The position numbers and the translations under genes are program-made. Under the pieces are notes generated by a model. The model searched no databases, was not told where the DNA came from, and worked only from the letters and a program-made list of their open reading frames with translations. Shown here piece after piece: positions 53,384-62,782 of a stretch of 64,000 bases of DNA; positions within the stretch are counted from its first letter, which is position 1, and every line of letters starts with the position of its first letter. Source of the stretch: Gemmobacter fulvus (GTDB taxonomy: Bacteria; Pseudomonadota; Alphaproteobacteria; Rhodobacterales; Rhodobacteraceae); contig NZ_CP076361.1 of the NCBI RefSeq assembly GCF_018798885.1, forward strand, positions 806,001-870,000, in the 5' to 3' direction.

Positions 53384-54778
53384 ATGCGGCATCGCCTGAG
53401 CGGCGGCTGGCGGGCGGGGCTGTTCAGCCTCGCCGTCGCCTTGTGCCTGTATACGCCGCTGCGCGCCGAACAGGGCGTTGCGATCCCGGTGGATCAGGCC
53501 CGTGCGGCGGCGGTTCTGGCCTGGCAGCACGGCGATCTGGAAACGGCACAGGCGCTGACCACGCGCCTGCTCGCCGCCGATGCGCAGGATCCGCTGGCCC
53601 ATCATCTGACGGCGCTGATGGCGCTGGCAGAGGGCGATCTTGGCACCGCGCAACAGGCGGCACGCCGGGCCTATGGCGCGGCGCGCAGCGATCTGCAACG
53701 GCGCAATGCCGCTCTGGTGGCTGCCAATATCGCGGCCCGGCAGGAACGCGGCGTGGCGCTGCGCTATTGGTTGCGGCAGGCGACCGAGGCCGCAACCACC
53801 CCCGAAGACCGGCAGAGCGGCCAGCGCGCCTTGGCCCAACTGCGCCAGATCAGCCCGTGGACGGCGACCCTGCGCTTTTCAGCCAGCCCCTCGAACAACG
53901 TCAACGGTGGCGCAGACAGCCCGTTCAACGAAATTGATGGCGTGCCGGGTTTTGGCACGCTGGACGGCGATCTGCAGGCGCTGTCGGGCTTTGTCGCCGT
54001 CGCCAATGCCGATCTGAGCTATCGGCTCCGGCAAAGCGCGCAATCGGAAACGCGGCTGACCGCCGGGCTGTATCTGAAACGGGTCAAGCTGAGCGATGCG
54101 GCAGAGCGGCAGGCCGTCACCCTGTCCGGCAGTGATCTGGCGTCAAACGCGCTGGATCTGGGCCTGTCTCATGCAATGCGCCCCGCAGGATTGCCCGGCA
54201 CGCTTGATGTCGATCTGGGCTTTGGTCTGGGCGAGGATGGCGACAGCGGCACCCGCACGACGCGGATCGGCCTGCGCCACAGCCTGCCGGTCAGCGATGC
54301 CACCGAACTCAGCTTCGGCATGGGCTGGGACATGGAGGAGGAAACCATCGCGCGGGGCCGCACGCAGCGGATGCCGCAGATCAATCTGTCGGCCAGCCAT
54401 CTGCGGGCCAACGGGGATCGCATCGGGGCCTCCGCCTCGGCCTACAAGGTGGACAGCGTGAATGGCCAGCAACGGCGCAGCGGCGGCATGTTGCGCGCCA
54501 GCTATGCCCTCGGCGCGCCGGTCGGGCCGTTCCGGCTGAGCGGCAGTCTGGGCGGCAGTCTCGCCCATTACGAGGATTACATGGTCGGCCTGATACAGCC
54601 CCCCGGCGGGCGACGCGACCAGACCTTGTTCGGAGAGGTCAACCTGATGATGCCAGAGGTCAGTTGGGCCGGTTTCGCGCCGCAGATGACGGTGCGCGCC
54701 AGCCGGACGGATTCGAATATCTCGGCCTTTGACAGCACGCAGGTCGGCATCGTCTTTGGCCTGAAATCCCTGTTCTGA
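53384..54778 (+). CDS. Slam-family (surface lipoprotein assembly modifier) outer-membrane protein, candidate type XI secretion component
   Basis: This is a 464-residue outer-membrane protein. A signal peptide (cut near [10 protein letters not shown]) is followed by an N-terminal TPR-like helical part (about residues 30-150, with [20 protein letters not shown] and [20 protein letters not shown]). The rest alternates strand-like patches and ends in Phe (FGLKSLF), as expected for a barrel. Slam marks include [13 protein letters not shown] and [20 protein letters not shown]. In Neisseria and others Slam inserts into the outer membrane and exports a lipoprotein encoded next to it. The neighbouring lipoprotein gene fits that role. 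Confidence 0.75.
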   Translation: MRHRLSGGWRAGLFSLAVALCLYTPLRAEQGVAIPVDQARAAAVLAWQHGDLETAQALTTRLLAADAQDPLAHHLTALMALAEGDLGTAQQAARRAYGAARSDLQRRNAALVAANIAARQERGVALRYWLRQATEAATTPEDRQSGQRALAQLRQISPWTATLRFSASPSNNVNGGADSPFNEIDGVPGFGTLDGDLQALSGFVAVANADLSYRLRQSAQSETRLTAGLYLKRVKLSDAAERQAVTLSGSDLASNALDLGLSHAMRPAGLPGTLDVDLGFGLGEDGDSGTRTTRIGLRHSLPVSDATELSFGMGWDMEEETIARGRTQRMPQINLSASHLRANGDRIGASASAYKVDSVNGQQRRSGGMLRASYALGAPVGPFRLSGSLGGSLAHYEDYMVGLIQPPGGRRDQTLFGEVNLMMPEVSWAGFAPQMTVRASRTDSNISAFDSTQVGIVFGLKSLF

Positions 54779-54844
54779 GCCGCAGCCCCCCTCGCCTTTC
54801 CCCCACCACTGCCTATGTTGGAGGGAACCGCGAAGGAGACTGCA

Positions 54845-55273
54845 ATGACGATCCGTTATCTTCACACCATGGTCCGCGTGCTGGATCTTGAAAAATCCAT
54901 GGCCTTCTACCGCCTGCTCGGGCTGGAAGAGACCCGGCGCCATGACAGTGAAAAGGGCCGGTTCTCGCTGGTGTTCATGGCCCCGCCCGGCCAGCCTGAG
55001 TGCCCGGTGGAGCTGACATGGAACTGGGATGGCGACAGCGGCCTGCCCAGCGACAGCCGCCATTTCGGCCATCTGGCCTATGCGGTGGATGACATCTACG
55101 CCACCTGCGCCGCCTTGCAGGCACAAGGCGTGGTGATCAACCGCCCACCGCGCGATGGCCACATGGCCTTTGTGCGCAGCCCCGACAATGTGTCGGTGGA
55201 GTTGTTGCAGGCAGGCGAGGCCCTGCCCCCGGCAGAGCCCTGGGCCTCGATGCCCAATACCGGCCATTGGTAA
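54845..55273 (+). CDS. gloA: Lactoylglutathione lyase (glyoxalase I)
   Basis: This enzyme converts the methylglyoxal-glutathione hemithioacetal to lactoylglutathione. The VOC fold begins MTIRYLHTMVRVLDLEKSM with the first metal His, then ELTWNWD, FGHLAYAVDDIY and VELLQAGE for the other ligands. The length of 142 residues is normal. The ATG at 54845 has AAGGAG upstream. It is not obviously linked to its neighbours. Confidence 0.9.
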   Translation: MTIRYLHTMVRVLDLEKSMAFYRLLGLEETRRHDSEKGRFSLVFMAPPGQPECPVELTWNWDGDSGLPSDSRHFGHLAYAVDDIYATCAALQAQGVVINRPPRDGHMAFVRSPDNVSVELLQAGEALPPAEPWASMPNTGHW

Positions 55274-55390
55274 GCCGATGGGCCGGAGGCGAGCCCCGTC
55301 CTCTGGCCCGCGCTGCCGAATGGCGCATTTCATCCCCCGCACATGGATCGTGTGCTTGCGTCTGCGCGCAGGCTGCGGCATCCCGAAGGA

Positions 55391-57136
55391 ATGATTGAAA
55401 GAGCTTTCCTGAATGTCGAGGCCTCGCTGACCGGGCGGCGCTGGGTGGGGCCGGGCCTCGAAGCAGAACGCCTGTCCGAGGCGATGGCGCAGATGACGCG
55501 CCTGCCGCTGGCGCTGTGTCATACGCTGGTCAAGCGCGGCGTCGCCCCGGCCGAGGCGCAGGCCTATCTCGCGCCCGCGCTGCGCGATCTGCTGCCCGAT
55601 CCGATGGGGCTGCGCGACATGGGTCCGGCGGCTGACAGGTTTCTGGCGGCGGTCAAACGCCGCGAACGTATCGCGGTCTTTGCCGATTACGACGTGGATG
55701 GCGGCGCCTCGGCGGCCCTGCTGCTGATCTGGCTGCGCGCGATGGGGCGGCAGGCCACGCTCTATATCCCCGACCGCATCGACGAGGGCTATGGCCCCAA
55801 TGTGCCCGCCATGCAGGCGCTGGCCGCAGCGCATGACCTGATTATCTGCGTCGATTGCGGCACCCTGAGCCATGAGCCGATCGCCGCCGCAAAGGGCGCT
55901 GATGTGGTGGTGCTGGATCACCATCTGGGCGGCGAAACCCTGCCTGACGCGCTGGCGGTGGTGAACCCGAACCGGCAGGACGAGGATGGATCTCTGGCGC
56001 ATCTCTGTGCCGCATCGGTGGTGTTTCTGATGCTGGTCGAGGCCAACCGCCGCCTGCGGGCCGAGGGCGTGGCCGGGCCGGATCTGATGGCGCTGCTCGA
56101 TCTCGTGGCGCTGGCCACCGTGGCCGATGTTGCTCCCCTGCTCGGGGTCAACCGCGCTTTCGTGCGGCAGGGGCTGAAGGTGATGGCGCGGCGCGAGCGG
56201 ATCGGCCTGCGCGCGCTGGCCGATGTGGCGCGCATGGACAGCGCCCCCACCCCCTATGCGCTGGGATTCCTGCTGGGGCCACGCGTCAATGCCGGCGGGC
56301 GGATCGGACAGGCCGATCTGGGCGCGCGGCTGCTGGCCACCGAGGATGCCGCGGAGGCGGCAGCCCTGGCGGAACGGCTGGACCAGCTGAACACCGAACG
56401 CCGCGACATCGAGGCCGCCGTGCGCGCCGCAGCCCTTGCGCAGGCCGAAGCGCGCGGGTTGGACGGGCCGCTGGTCTGGGCTGCCGGGGAAGGCTGGCAT
56501 CCGGGTGTGGTCGGCATTGTCGCCGCGCGGCTGAAAGAGGCGACCCATCGCCCGGCTGTGGTGATCGGGCTGGAGGGCGGCATCGGCAAAGGCTCTGCCC
56601 GCTCGGTCAGCGGTGTGGATCTCGGCGCGGCGGTGCAGCGGGTGGCGGCAGAAGGGCTGCTGCTGAAAGGCGGCGGGCACAAGATGGCCGCTGGCCTGAC
56701 CGTGGCCGAAGATCAGCTGGAGGCGGCCATGGCCCGGCTGGGCGAATTGCTGGCCAAACAGGGAGCGGGCCTTGGCGGGCCGGGTGATCTGCGGCTGGAT
56801 GGCCTGCTGTCGCCAGCGGCGGCCACGCTGGCGCTGGTGGAGCAACTGGAAGAGGCCGGCCCCTTCGGCGCCGCCTCGCCCGCGCCGCGCTTTGCCTTTG
56901 CCGATCAAGCTGCGCAGGGGCGGCGGATCGGCGAAAACCATCTGCGGATCAGCTTTGGCGACGGCATGGGGGCCAAGCTGGAGGCGGTGGCCTTTGGTGC
57001 CTTCGACGGACCACTCGGCCCGGCGCTGGAGACTCCGGGCCATCAGCGCTTCCATCTGGCGGGCAGGCTGGAGCTGAACACCTATGGCGGCCGCACCAAG
57101 GTACAGCTGCGGCTGGAAGATGCGGCACGCGCATGA
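55391..57136 (+). CDS. recJ: Single-stranded-DNA exonuclease RecJ
   Basis: RecJ degrades ssDNA 5' to 3' in recombination and repair. The DHH phosphoesterase motifs are visible: FADYDVDGGASAA (motif I), CVDCGTLSHEP and VVLDHHLGGE (motif III), and GGGHKMAAGLTVAE in the DHHA1 domain. The 581 residues match the family. I start at 55391 (MIERAFLNVEASLTGRRW), the usual N-terminus. GAAGGA abuts this ATG, which is closer than normal; an in-frame ATG at 55343 is open but not family-supported. Confidence 0.92.
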   Translation: MIERAFLNVEASLTGRRWVGPGLEAERLSEAMAQMTRLPLALCHTLVKRGVAPAEAQAYLAPALRDLLPDPMGLRDMGPAADRFLAAVKRRERIAVFADYDVDGGASAALLLIWLRAMGRQATLYIPDRIDEGYGPNVPAMQALAAAHDLIICVDCGTLSHEPIAAAKGADVVVLDHHLGGETLPDALAVVNPNRQDEDGSLAHLCAASVVFLMLVEANRRLRAEGVAGPDLMALLDLVALATVADVAPLLGVNRAFVRQGLKVMARRERIGLRALADVARMDSAPTPYALGFLLGPRVNAGGRIGQADLGARLLATEDAAEAAALAERLDQLNTERRDIEAAVRAAALAQAEARGLDGPLVWAAGEGWHPGVVGIVAARLKEATHRPAVVIGLEGGIGKGSARSVSGVDLGAAVQRVAAEGLLLKGGGHKMAAGLTVAEDQLEAAMARLGELLAKQGAGLGGPGDLRLDGLLSPAAATLALVEQLEEAGPFGAASPAPRFAFADQAAQGRRIGENHLRISFGDGMGAKLEAVAFGAFDGPLGPALETPGHQRFHLAGRLELNTYGGRTKVQLRLEDAARA

Positions 57137-57202
57137 AAGATTTGTGCATTTTTCCTCTTGCGCATCAGATACCTGCCCGTTAGATACCGCCGCACTGACC
57201 AC

Positions 57203-57277
57203 GGCCCGTTCGTCTATCGGTTAGGACACCAGGTTTTCAACCTGGGAAGAGGGGTTCGACTCCCCTACGGGCTGCCA
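57203..57277 (+). tRNA. tRNA-Glu (anticodon TTC)
   Basis: The 75 bases fold as a full cloverleaf: acceptor GGCCCGT with ACGGGCT, D arm, anticodon stem CCAGG/CCTGG with loop TTTTCAA (anticodon TTC), T arm GAGGGGTTCGACTCCCC with TTCGA, and encoded CCA. It is the only tRNA in the window and stands alone, 66 bases after recJ. Confidence 0.96.
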
Positions 57278-57303
57278 GTTCTCCCTGTAGATCTGATGTG
57301 AAT

Positions 57304-57323
57304 TCAAAGGCCTAGGCCTTTGA
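57304..57323. repeat. Perfect 20-base palindrome downstream of tRNA-Glu
   Basis: TCAAAGGCCTAGGCCTTTGA is its own reverse complement over 20 bases. In RNA it could form an 8-base hairpin with a CTAG loop and end the tRNA transcript, but no U tract follows. Confidence 0.7.
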
Positions 57324-57460
57324 TCGCCTGCAGCTTCCTGCACACAAGGCTTCCCCCTTTACCTGCCCGCCCGCGCTCTGTTAACTTTGCCGCCATAAGG
57401 GCCGCAAAGGCCCGGCAGAGCAGTAAGGGGCCGCGGCCCGTCATGTATCAGGAGCCAGTC

Positions 57461-58189
57461 ATGTTCACCCCCCACCCGGCGGGCGCGCTTTGCGCCGTGG
57501 TTTCGATGATCTGTGGCGCGGCGCTTAGCCCCGCTCAGGCCGAGGTTCTGGGCGGGCGGCTGTCGCTGGCGCATTCGGCCTTTGTCGATGACACAAGCAT
57601 GGCAAAATCCGCCGCTGTCGGCTCCATCGAACTGCCGATGGGCGAGCGGTTTTCGATGCAGTCGGATCTGGGTCTGGCCGGGCTGCATGCGCTGGATGAC
57701 AAGACGGTCAATATCACCACCCATGCCATCCTGCATTTCGGCGCGGACTCGGCGGCGGGGCTGTTTTATGGCGTCGACATGATGAATGGCGGCAGCGACG
57801 ATTTTCTCGGGCTGGAATATGGCCGCAACCTCGGTGCGGCGCAGGTCGAGGCCTATGTGGCCGGGATCGATTCTGCCGAAGGCAGCGCCACCCTTCTGGG
57901 GCTTGCGGGGGAAATGCCGCTGTCGGGCGGGCCGTTCAGCCTGGGTGCCGCGCTGGATCATGCCTCGGTGGGTGGCGGGCGCTCTGCGACGCGCTTTGGC
58001 CTGACCGGCGGCTATGCAGTGGGGGAAAGCACCCGGCTGGTGGCCGAGATCGGCACGCTGGGCGGCGGCATCGGCGTCGATGACACCTCGGGTGGCTATG
58101 TCAAAGTGGGGGTGGATTTCACCTTTGGCCGCAATGCCGGAACCACTTTCGGGCAGCGTTCGGTGTTCAACAGCATTCCGGGCCTTTAG
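57461..58189 (+). CDS. Predicted small outer-membrane beta-barrel protein
   Basis: This 242-residue protein has a signal peptide (cut near ALSPAQA-EVLG) and alternating strand-like segments through its length, including GYVKVGVDFTFG near the end. It resembles small porin-like or OmpW/OmpA-type barrels, but no family is certain, and it ends in SIPGL and not in an aromatic residue. The ATG at 57461 follows AGGAG by seven bases; an ATG at 57443 is open but has no site. Its cargo or ligand is unknown. Confidence 0.68.
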   Translation: MFTPHPAGALCAVVSMICGAALSPAQAEVLGGRLSLAHSAFVDDTSMAKSAAVGSIELPMGERFSMQSDLGLAGLHALDDKTVNITTHAILHFGADSAAGLFYGVDMMNGGSDDFLGLEYGRNLGAAQVEAYVAGIDSAEGSATLLGLAGEMPLSGGPFSLGAALDHASVGGGRSATRFGLTGGYAVGESTRLVAEIGTLGGGIGVDDTSGGYVKVGVDFTFGRNAGTTFGQRSVFNSIPGL

Positions 58190-58209
58190 GCCCGGCGACC
58201 CAAAGCGCC

Positions 58210-58626
58210 TCAGCGGCGGCGCAGCCGGATCACCACATCTACCTTGGCAATCTCCATCCCATCCGGCGCATCGGGCAGGCGCAAGATTTCCAGCTGTTCG
58301 GCAGGCGCATCGGTCAGGCTGGCGCTGTCTTCCCAATAGAAATGCGGATGGTCATCCATGCGGGTGTCGAAATAGCTTTTCGACCCGTCCACCACCACTT
58401 CCTGCATCAGCCCCGCTTCGCAAAAGGCGCGCAGCGTGTTGTAGACGGTGGCAAGGCTGACTTTCTCTTCGCCGCTGACAGAGGCGGCATAAAGGCTTTC
58501 CGCCGTCACATGGCGGTTCTCGCCATCCCCGACCAGCAGCGCTGCCAGCGCAACACGTTGCCGCGTCGGGCGCAATCCGCCCCGCGCCAGCCATTCCGTG
58601 CCGCGTTCTGTTTCTGTCTGAGCCAT
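58210..58626 (-). CDS. irr: Iron-response regulator Irr (Fur family)
   Basis: This is a 138-residue Fur-family regulator. The winged helix holds GLRPTRQRVALAALLVGDG and SLATVYNTLRAFCEAGLM. The dimer and metal part has TRMDDHPHFYWED, where HPH resembles the heme-linked histidines of Irr. The cysteine metal site of classical Fur is absent, which again favours Irr. Irr responds to heme status in alphaproteobacteria. It is divergent from fabA, with a strong promoter and an inverted repeat between them. Confidence 0.88.
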   Translation of the reverse strand: MAQTETERGTEWLARGGLRPTRQRVALAALLVGDGENRHVTAESLYAASVSGEEKVSLATVYNTLRAFCEAGLMQEVVVDGSKSYFDTRMDDHPHFYWEDSASLTDAPAEQLEILRLPDAPDGMEIAKVDVVIRLRRR

Positions 58627-58666
58627 GGGCCTGCGTTTATCCCCGTGATCTGATCCCTGACCTGCA

Positions 58667-58695
58667 ATAATAGGGTGCAGACCTGTCGGTTTCAA
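58667..58695 (-). promoter_or_regulatory. irr promoter
   Basis: On the minus strand TTGAAA (58690-58695) and TATTAT (58667-58672) stand 17 bases apart, a good sigma-70-type match. The irr ATG is about 40 bases downstream. Confidence 0.72.
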
Positions 58696-58703
58696 ACGCA
58701 ATC

Positions 58704-58722
58704 GCAAATCAATTGTATTTGC
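58704..58722. promoter_or_regulatory. Inverted repeat in the irr-fabA intergenic region
   Basis: GCAAAT (58704-58709) and ATTTGC (58717-58722) flank CAATTGT, itself nearly symmetric. The site sits nine bases upstream of the irr -35 element and about 100 bases before fabA. It could bind a regulator of either gene. Confidence 0.5.
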
Positions 58723-58822
58723 CCTCCCTTCTGCGGCCCCGCCAGCCCCCTTGCCCGCCCTTGCCATGCCCAAGACCGGGATGTTACAGGGAGCAAAATG
58801 GATGCGGGGGAGCGAAAGCCTG

Positions 58823-59332
58823 ATGGCGGCATATCCGACGAGTTTCGACCGGGAAGACCTTCTGAAATGCGCGCGCGGCGAGCTGTTCGGCCCCGGCAAT
58901 GCGCAGCTTCCTGAGCCGCCGATGCTGATGATGGATCGCATCACCGAAATTTCCGAAGATGGCGGCGCCCATGGCAAGGGCCATGTGGTGGCCGAATTCG
59001 ACATCACGCCCGATCTGTGGTTCTTTTCCTGCCACTTCCCGGGCAATCCGATCATGCCCGGCTGCCTTGGCCTTGATGGCCTGTGGCAGCTGACCGGCTT
59101 CAATCTGGGCTGGCGCGGCTGGCAGGGGCGCGGCTACGCACTCGGTGTGGGCGAAGTCAAGCTGACGGGCATGGTGCGCCCCGATCGCAAGATGCTGCGC
59201 TATACCGTCGATTTCACCAAAGCCGTGCAGACCCGCCGCCTGACCATGGGCGTGGCCGATGGCCGCGTCGAGGCGGATGGCGAGGTCATCTATCTGGTCA
59301 AGGACATGAAGGTCGCGCTCTCCGCGAGCTGA
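58823..59332 (+). CDS. fabA: 3-hydroxydecanoyl-ACP dehydratase/isomerase
   Basis: FabA dehydrates beta-hydroxyacyl-ACP and isomerises trans-2- to cis-3-decenoyl-ACP, opening unsaturated fatty acid synthesis. The active-site His H71 and Asp D85 are in [20 protein letters not shown]. The length is 169 residues. The ATG at 58823 gives [14 protein letters not shown], the family start; a longer upstream frame is open. It heads fabA-fabB-fabI. Confidence 0.96.
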   Translation: MAAYPTSFDREDLLKCARGELFGPGNAQLPEPPMLMMDRITEISEDGGAHGKGHVVAEFDITPDLWFFSCHFPGNPIMPGCLGLDGLWQLTGFNLGWRGWQGRGYALGVGEVKLTGMVRPDRKMLRYTVDFTKAVQTRRLTMGVADGRVEADGEVIYLVKDMKVALSAS

Positions 59333-59354
59333 TCTGGATTTAGGAGGAACGCCC

Positions 59355-60584
59355 ATGCGTCGCGTCGTCATCACCGGGATCGGCATCGTCTCCCCCATTG
59401 GCAATACCGCAACCGAAGTCGAAGCCTCGCTGCGCGCCGGGCGCTCGGGTATCGTGTTTTCGCCCGAATATGCCGAACATGGCTTCCGCAGCCAGGTTCA
59501 CGGCATGCCGCAGATCAAGCTGGAAGACGAGATCGACAAACGCGATCTGCGCTTCATGGGGCCGGGGGCTGCCTATAACTTCATCGCCATGCGGCAGGCC
59601 ATCGCGGATGCGGGCCTGACCGAGGCCGAAGTCTCGAACGAACGCGCGGGCCTGATCATGGGCTCGGGCGGGCCATCGACCTCCAACTTCTTCCTCGCGC
59701 ATCAGACCGTGATCGAAAAGGGCGCACCCAAGCGCATGGGGCCGTTCATGGTGACGCGCTGCATGTCCTCGACCAATTCGGCCTGCCTTGCCACGCCGTT
59801 CAAGATCAAGGGCGTGAACTACTCGATCACCTCTGCCTGCTCCACCAGCGCCCATTGCATCGGCAATGGCACCGAGCTGATCCAGATGGGCAAGCAGGAC
59901 ATCGTGTTTGCCGGCGGTGGCGAGGAACTGGACTGGACTCTGTCCTGCCTGTTCGACGCGATGGGGGCCATGTCGTCGAAATACAATGACGCACCGGCCA
60001 CGGCGAGCCGTGCCTTTGATGCCACCCGCGACGGGTTCGTGATTGCAGGCGGCGGCGGTGTGGTGGTTCTGGAAGAGCTGAATCACGCGCTGGCGCGCGG
60101 GGCCAAGATCTATGCCGAAGTCACCGGCTATGGCGCGACCTCGGACGGGCATGACATGGTGGCCCCCTCGGGCGAGGGCGGCGAACGGTCGATGCGGCTG
60201 GCGGTCTCCACCCTGCCCGCAGATCGCAAGATCAGCTATATCAACGCCCATGGCACCTCGACCCCCGCGGGCGACGTGACCGAGGTGAAAGCCATCCGCC
60301 GCGTGTTCGGCGAGGGCAGCGTGCCGCCGATCTCGTCGACAAAATCGCTGACCGGGCACAGCCTGGGTGCCACCGGCGTGCATGAGGCGATCTATTCGCT
60401 GCTGATGCTCCAGGGTGATTTCATCACCGCTTCGGCCAATGTGACCACGCTGGACCCGGAGCTGAAGCCCGAAGAAATCGCCACCACCTACCGCGAGAAT
60501 GTCGGCATGGATTCGGTGCTGTCCAACAGCTTCGGCTTCGGTGGCACCAATGCGACACTGGTGATGAGCAAATACCGGGGCTGA
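59355..60584 (+). CDS. fabB: 3-oxoacyl-ACP synthase I
   Basis: FabB elongates fatty acids and is needed for unsaturated chains. The catalytic Cys C162 lies in TSACSTSAH, the two His residues are H299 (NAHGTSTP) and H335 ([11 protein letters not shown]), and the Lys of the family is in SSTKSLTG. The length of 409 residues is normal. It follows fabA by 22 bases with a good AGGAGG site. Confidence 0.96.
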   Translation: MRRVVITGIGIVSPIGNTATEVEASLRAGRSGIVFSPEYAEHGFRSQVHGMPQIKLEDEIDKRDLRFMGPGAAYNFIAMRQAIADAGLTEAEVSNERAGLIMGSGGPSTSNFFLAHQTVIEKGAPKRMGPFMVTRCMSSTNSACLATPFKIKGVNYSITSACSTSAHCIGNGTELIQMGKQDIVFAGGGEELDWTLSCLFDAMGAMSSKYNDAPATASRAFDATRDGFVIAGGGGVVVLEELNHALARGAKIYAEVTGYGATSDGHDMVAPSGEGGERSMRLAVSTLPADRKISYINAHGTSTPAGDVTEVKAIRRVFGEGSVPPISSTKSLTGHSLGATGVHEAIYSLLMLQGDFITASANVTTLDPELKPEEIATTYRENVGMDSVLSNSFGFGGTNATLVMSKYRG

Positions 60585-60624
60585 ACCGCCCCGGCCTTCC
60601 ACTGACATTTCAAGGAGAGCCCGT

Positions 60625-61413
60625 ATGGCCGATCTGATGAAGGGCAAACGCGGCCTCGTGATGGGCGTGGCCAATGAACGCTCGATTGCCTGGGGCATTG
60701 CCAAGGCGCTGGCCGATGAAGGGGCAGAGCTTGCCTTCTCGTATCAGGGCGAGGCCTTCGGCAAACGGGTGGAGCCGCTGGCCGCCTCGGTCGGCAGCGA
60801 TTTCCTCGTCGATGTCGATGTGACCAATGATGACAGTCTGGATGGCTGCTTTGCCGCGCTGAAAGACCGCTGGGGCACGCTCGACTTTCTGGTTCATGCC
60901 ATCGCGTTTTCCGACAAGAACGAGCTGACCGGCCGGTTCATCAACACCAGCCGTGGCAATTTCAGCCATTCGCTGAACATCTCGTGTTTCAGCTTCATTG
61001 ACGTCAGCCGCCGCGCGGCAGAGATGATGCCCGATGGCGGCAGCCTGATCACCCTGACCTTCCAGGGGTCCAACCGTGTCACCCCCAATTACAACGTGAT
61101 GGGCGTGGCCAAGGCGGCACTGGAAAGCGCCACGCGCTATCTGGCGAATGATCTGGGGCCGCAGAAGATCCGCGTGAACGCGATTTCCCCCGGCCCGATG
61201 AAAACGCTGGCCGGTGCGGCCATCGGTGGTGCCCGCGCCACCTATCGCCACACCGAGGCCAATGCACCGCTGCGCTCCAACGCGACGCTTGAGGCTGTCG
61301 GCGGCACGGCGGTCTGGCTCTGCTCGGATTACGGTGCCTTCACCACCGGCGAAGTGGTCCGCGTCGATGGCGGCTTTCATGTGCTGGGCATGCCGCAGGC
61401 CGACAACCTCTGA
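60625..61413 (+). CDS. fabI: Enoyl-ACP reductase (NADH)
   Basis: FabI reduces enoyl-ACP in the last step of each elongation cycle. The NADH motif starts GVANERSIAWGIAKAL. The catalytic Tyr Y156 and Lys K163 are in the expected place in TPNYNVMGVAKAALE. Tyr146 of E. coli FabI is Phe here (LTFQGSN). The length of 262 residues is normal. It is third in fabA-fabB-fabI, and a strong terminator follows. Confidence 0.95.
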   Translation: MADLMKGKRGLVMGVANERSIAWGIAKALADEGAELAFSYQGEAFGKRVEPLAASVGSDFLVDVDVTNDDSLDGCFAALKDRWGTLDFLVHAIAFSDKNELTGRFINTSRGNFSHSLNISCFSFIDVSRRAAEMMPDGGSLITLTFQGSNRVTPNYNVMGVAKAALESATRYLANDLGPQKIRVNAISPGPMKTLAGAAIGGARATYRHTEANAPLRSNATLEAVGGTAVWLCSDYGAFTTGEVVRVDGGFHVLGMPQADNL

Positions 61414-61439
61414 GGCCCCTTTACGCCTGATCCCTGCAC

Positions 61440-61467
61440 AAGCCCCGGCCCCGCACCGGGGCTTTGT
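61440..61467 (+). terminator. Intrinsic terminator after fabI
   Basis: AAGCCCCGG pairs with CCGGGGCTT around a 7-base loop, 26 bases after the fabI stop, followed by TG. The U tract is within the stem's 3' end. Confidence 0.75.
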
Positions 61468-61471
61468 CATA

Positions 61472-61529
61472 TAGACCGATGGTTTAGACAGGCCCGCCTG
61501 TGCCGCTCTGGTATAAACCAATCGGTCAA
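61472..61529. promoter_or_regulatory. Two TetR-type operator-like sites upstream of the second RTX gene
   Basis: TAGACCGATGGTTTA (61472-61486) and TAAACCAATCGGTCAA (61514-61529) are related in inverted orientation and each resembles the TAGACC-N4-GGTCTA box bound by several TetR regulators; the first has a 3-base spacer. No TetR gene is in the window. Confidence 0.45.
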
Positions 61530-61666
61530 AATCCGCCTAAACCTCGGGCAGGTAAGGATTTACTTACTTTGAAACTCAGATTTGCCTTCTTAGGGTTTCC
61601 CCCGTCCCTGCCCCGACGGTGCCGCCCCGGCCCTGAGAGGCATCCGTGATATTGTGAGGAGCGAAG

Positions 61667-62752
61667 ATGCGCATCATTACCGAAACCCCCCGGCGCGATA
61701 CCAGCGGCAACAGCGGCACCTACGACCACATCGACGACCTGCTGACCATTCCCGGCGCGCAGATCAGCACCATCAAGATCGGCGGCACGGCGCAGGGCTT
61801 TGCCCATGTGGGCGGCTCCACCTTCACTGACTATGACACCTTCCGCACCAATCTGACGGCAGGCGAGAAATACCGTCTGGTCTTTACCCCCGAGAATCCC
61901 GAAAAATTCTATTCCAACGCGATCATCTGGTCGCAGAACCCCAATGGCGACGACACCGAGCTGCTGATGAACGCCATCGGCGCGCCCAATACCTATATCC
62001 GGGGCTCGCTCTATTCCGATATTTTCGAGGTCGGCGCCTCGGGCACGCAGTATTTTTCGTTCCAGATGGGCGTGTCGGGCAATGTGATCCTCAACCCGAA
62101 CATTTCGCAGCTGGGTTATACCCTGACGCTGGAGCGGATCGGGCCGTCGATCATCAATGGCACCGCCCGCAACGACAACCGCAGCGGCGACAGCGGGTCG
62201 AACAAGATGTTCGGCTTTGGCGGCAATGACACGCTGAATGGCCTCGGCGGCACCGATACGCTGGAAGGCGGCACCGGGCAGGATGTGCTGTCGGGCGGCA
62301 AGGGCAATGATCAGCTGCTGGGCGGCAGCGGCAATGACCGGCTGACCGGCGATTCCGGCGCGGATCGTCTGGATGGCGGGGCCGGCAAGGATACGCTCAG
62401 CGGTGGCACCGGCAAGGATACCCTGATCGGTGGCGCGGGCGACGATGTGTTCCAGTTCAAGGATCGCCCCGGCAAGACCACTGCCGATACGATCCGCGAT
62501 TTTGGTCAGGGCAATGACCGGATCGCGCTGGATGACGCCGTGTTCACCGGCTTTGACGACACCGGGCGGCTGGATGCCGATGCCTTTGTGATCGGCAAAT
62601 CGGCCCAGACCGAAGATCACCGCATCATCTATGCCCGCTCCAGCGGCGAGATCTACTACGATGCTGACGGGGTTGGCGGCGCAAGCCGCGTGCTGATCGC
62701 CCGCGTCGAGCCGGGCCTGACGCTGAGCGCCGACGATTTCATGGTGTTCTGA
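61667..62752 (+). CDS. RTX (haemolysin-type calcium-binding) secreted protein
   Basis: This is a 361-residue secreted protein. An N-terminal beta-sandwich-like part (about residues 40-165, with [16 protein letters not shown] and [18 protein letters not shown]) resembles PPC-type domains. RTX nonapeptides ([20 protein letters not shown] and more) fill about residues 180-265. It ends at LSADDFMVF, the usual type I secretion end. It has no signal peptide. The ATG at 61667 follows GAGGAG. Function unknown. Two TetR-like sites lie upstream, after the fabI terminator. Confidence 0.8.
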   Translation: MRIITETPRRDTSGNSGTYDHIDDLLTIPGAQISTIKIGGTAQGFAHVGGSTFTDYDTFRTNLTAGEKYRLVFTPENPEKFYSNAIIWSQNPNGDDTELLMNAIGAPNTYIRGSLYSDIFEVGASGTQYFSFQMGVSGNVILNPNISQLGYTLTLERIGPSIINGTARNDNRSGDSGSNKMFGFGGNDTLNGLGGTDTLEGGTGQDVLSGGKGNDQLLGGSGNDRLTGDSGADRLDGGAGKDTLSGGTGKDTLIGGAGDDVFQFKDRPGKTTADTIRDFGQGNDRIALDDAVFTGFDDTGRLDADAFVIGKSAQTEDHRIIYARSSGEIYYDADGVGGASRVLIARVEPGLTLSADDFMVF

Positions 62753-62782
62753 GGCCGTCTTGGCCCTTGGCCTGCGCGGCGG

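Noticed and set aside
54143-57202. Very long open frame (about 1019 codons) on the minus strand.
   Set aside because: It lies opposite the Slam, gloA and recJ genes, which have clear motifs; the antisense frame has low-complexity Gln/Arg/Gly-rich content and no recognisable domain. It is a GC-rich shadow.
57203-57460. tRNA-Glu as an insertion site for a mobile island.
   Set aside because: No integrase, no repeat of the tRNA 3' end and no change in gene type follow; the next genes are a barrel protein, irr and fab genes.
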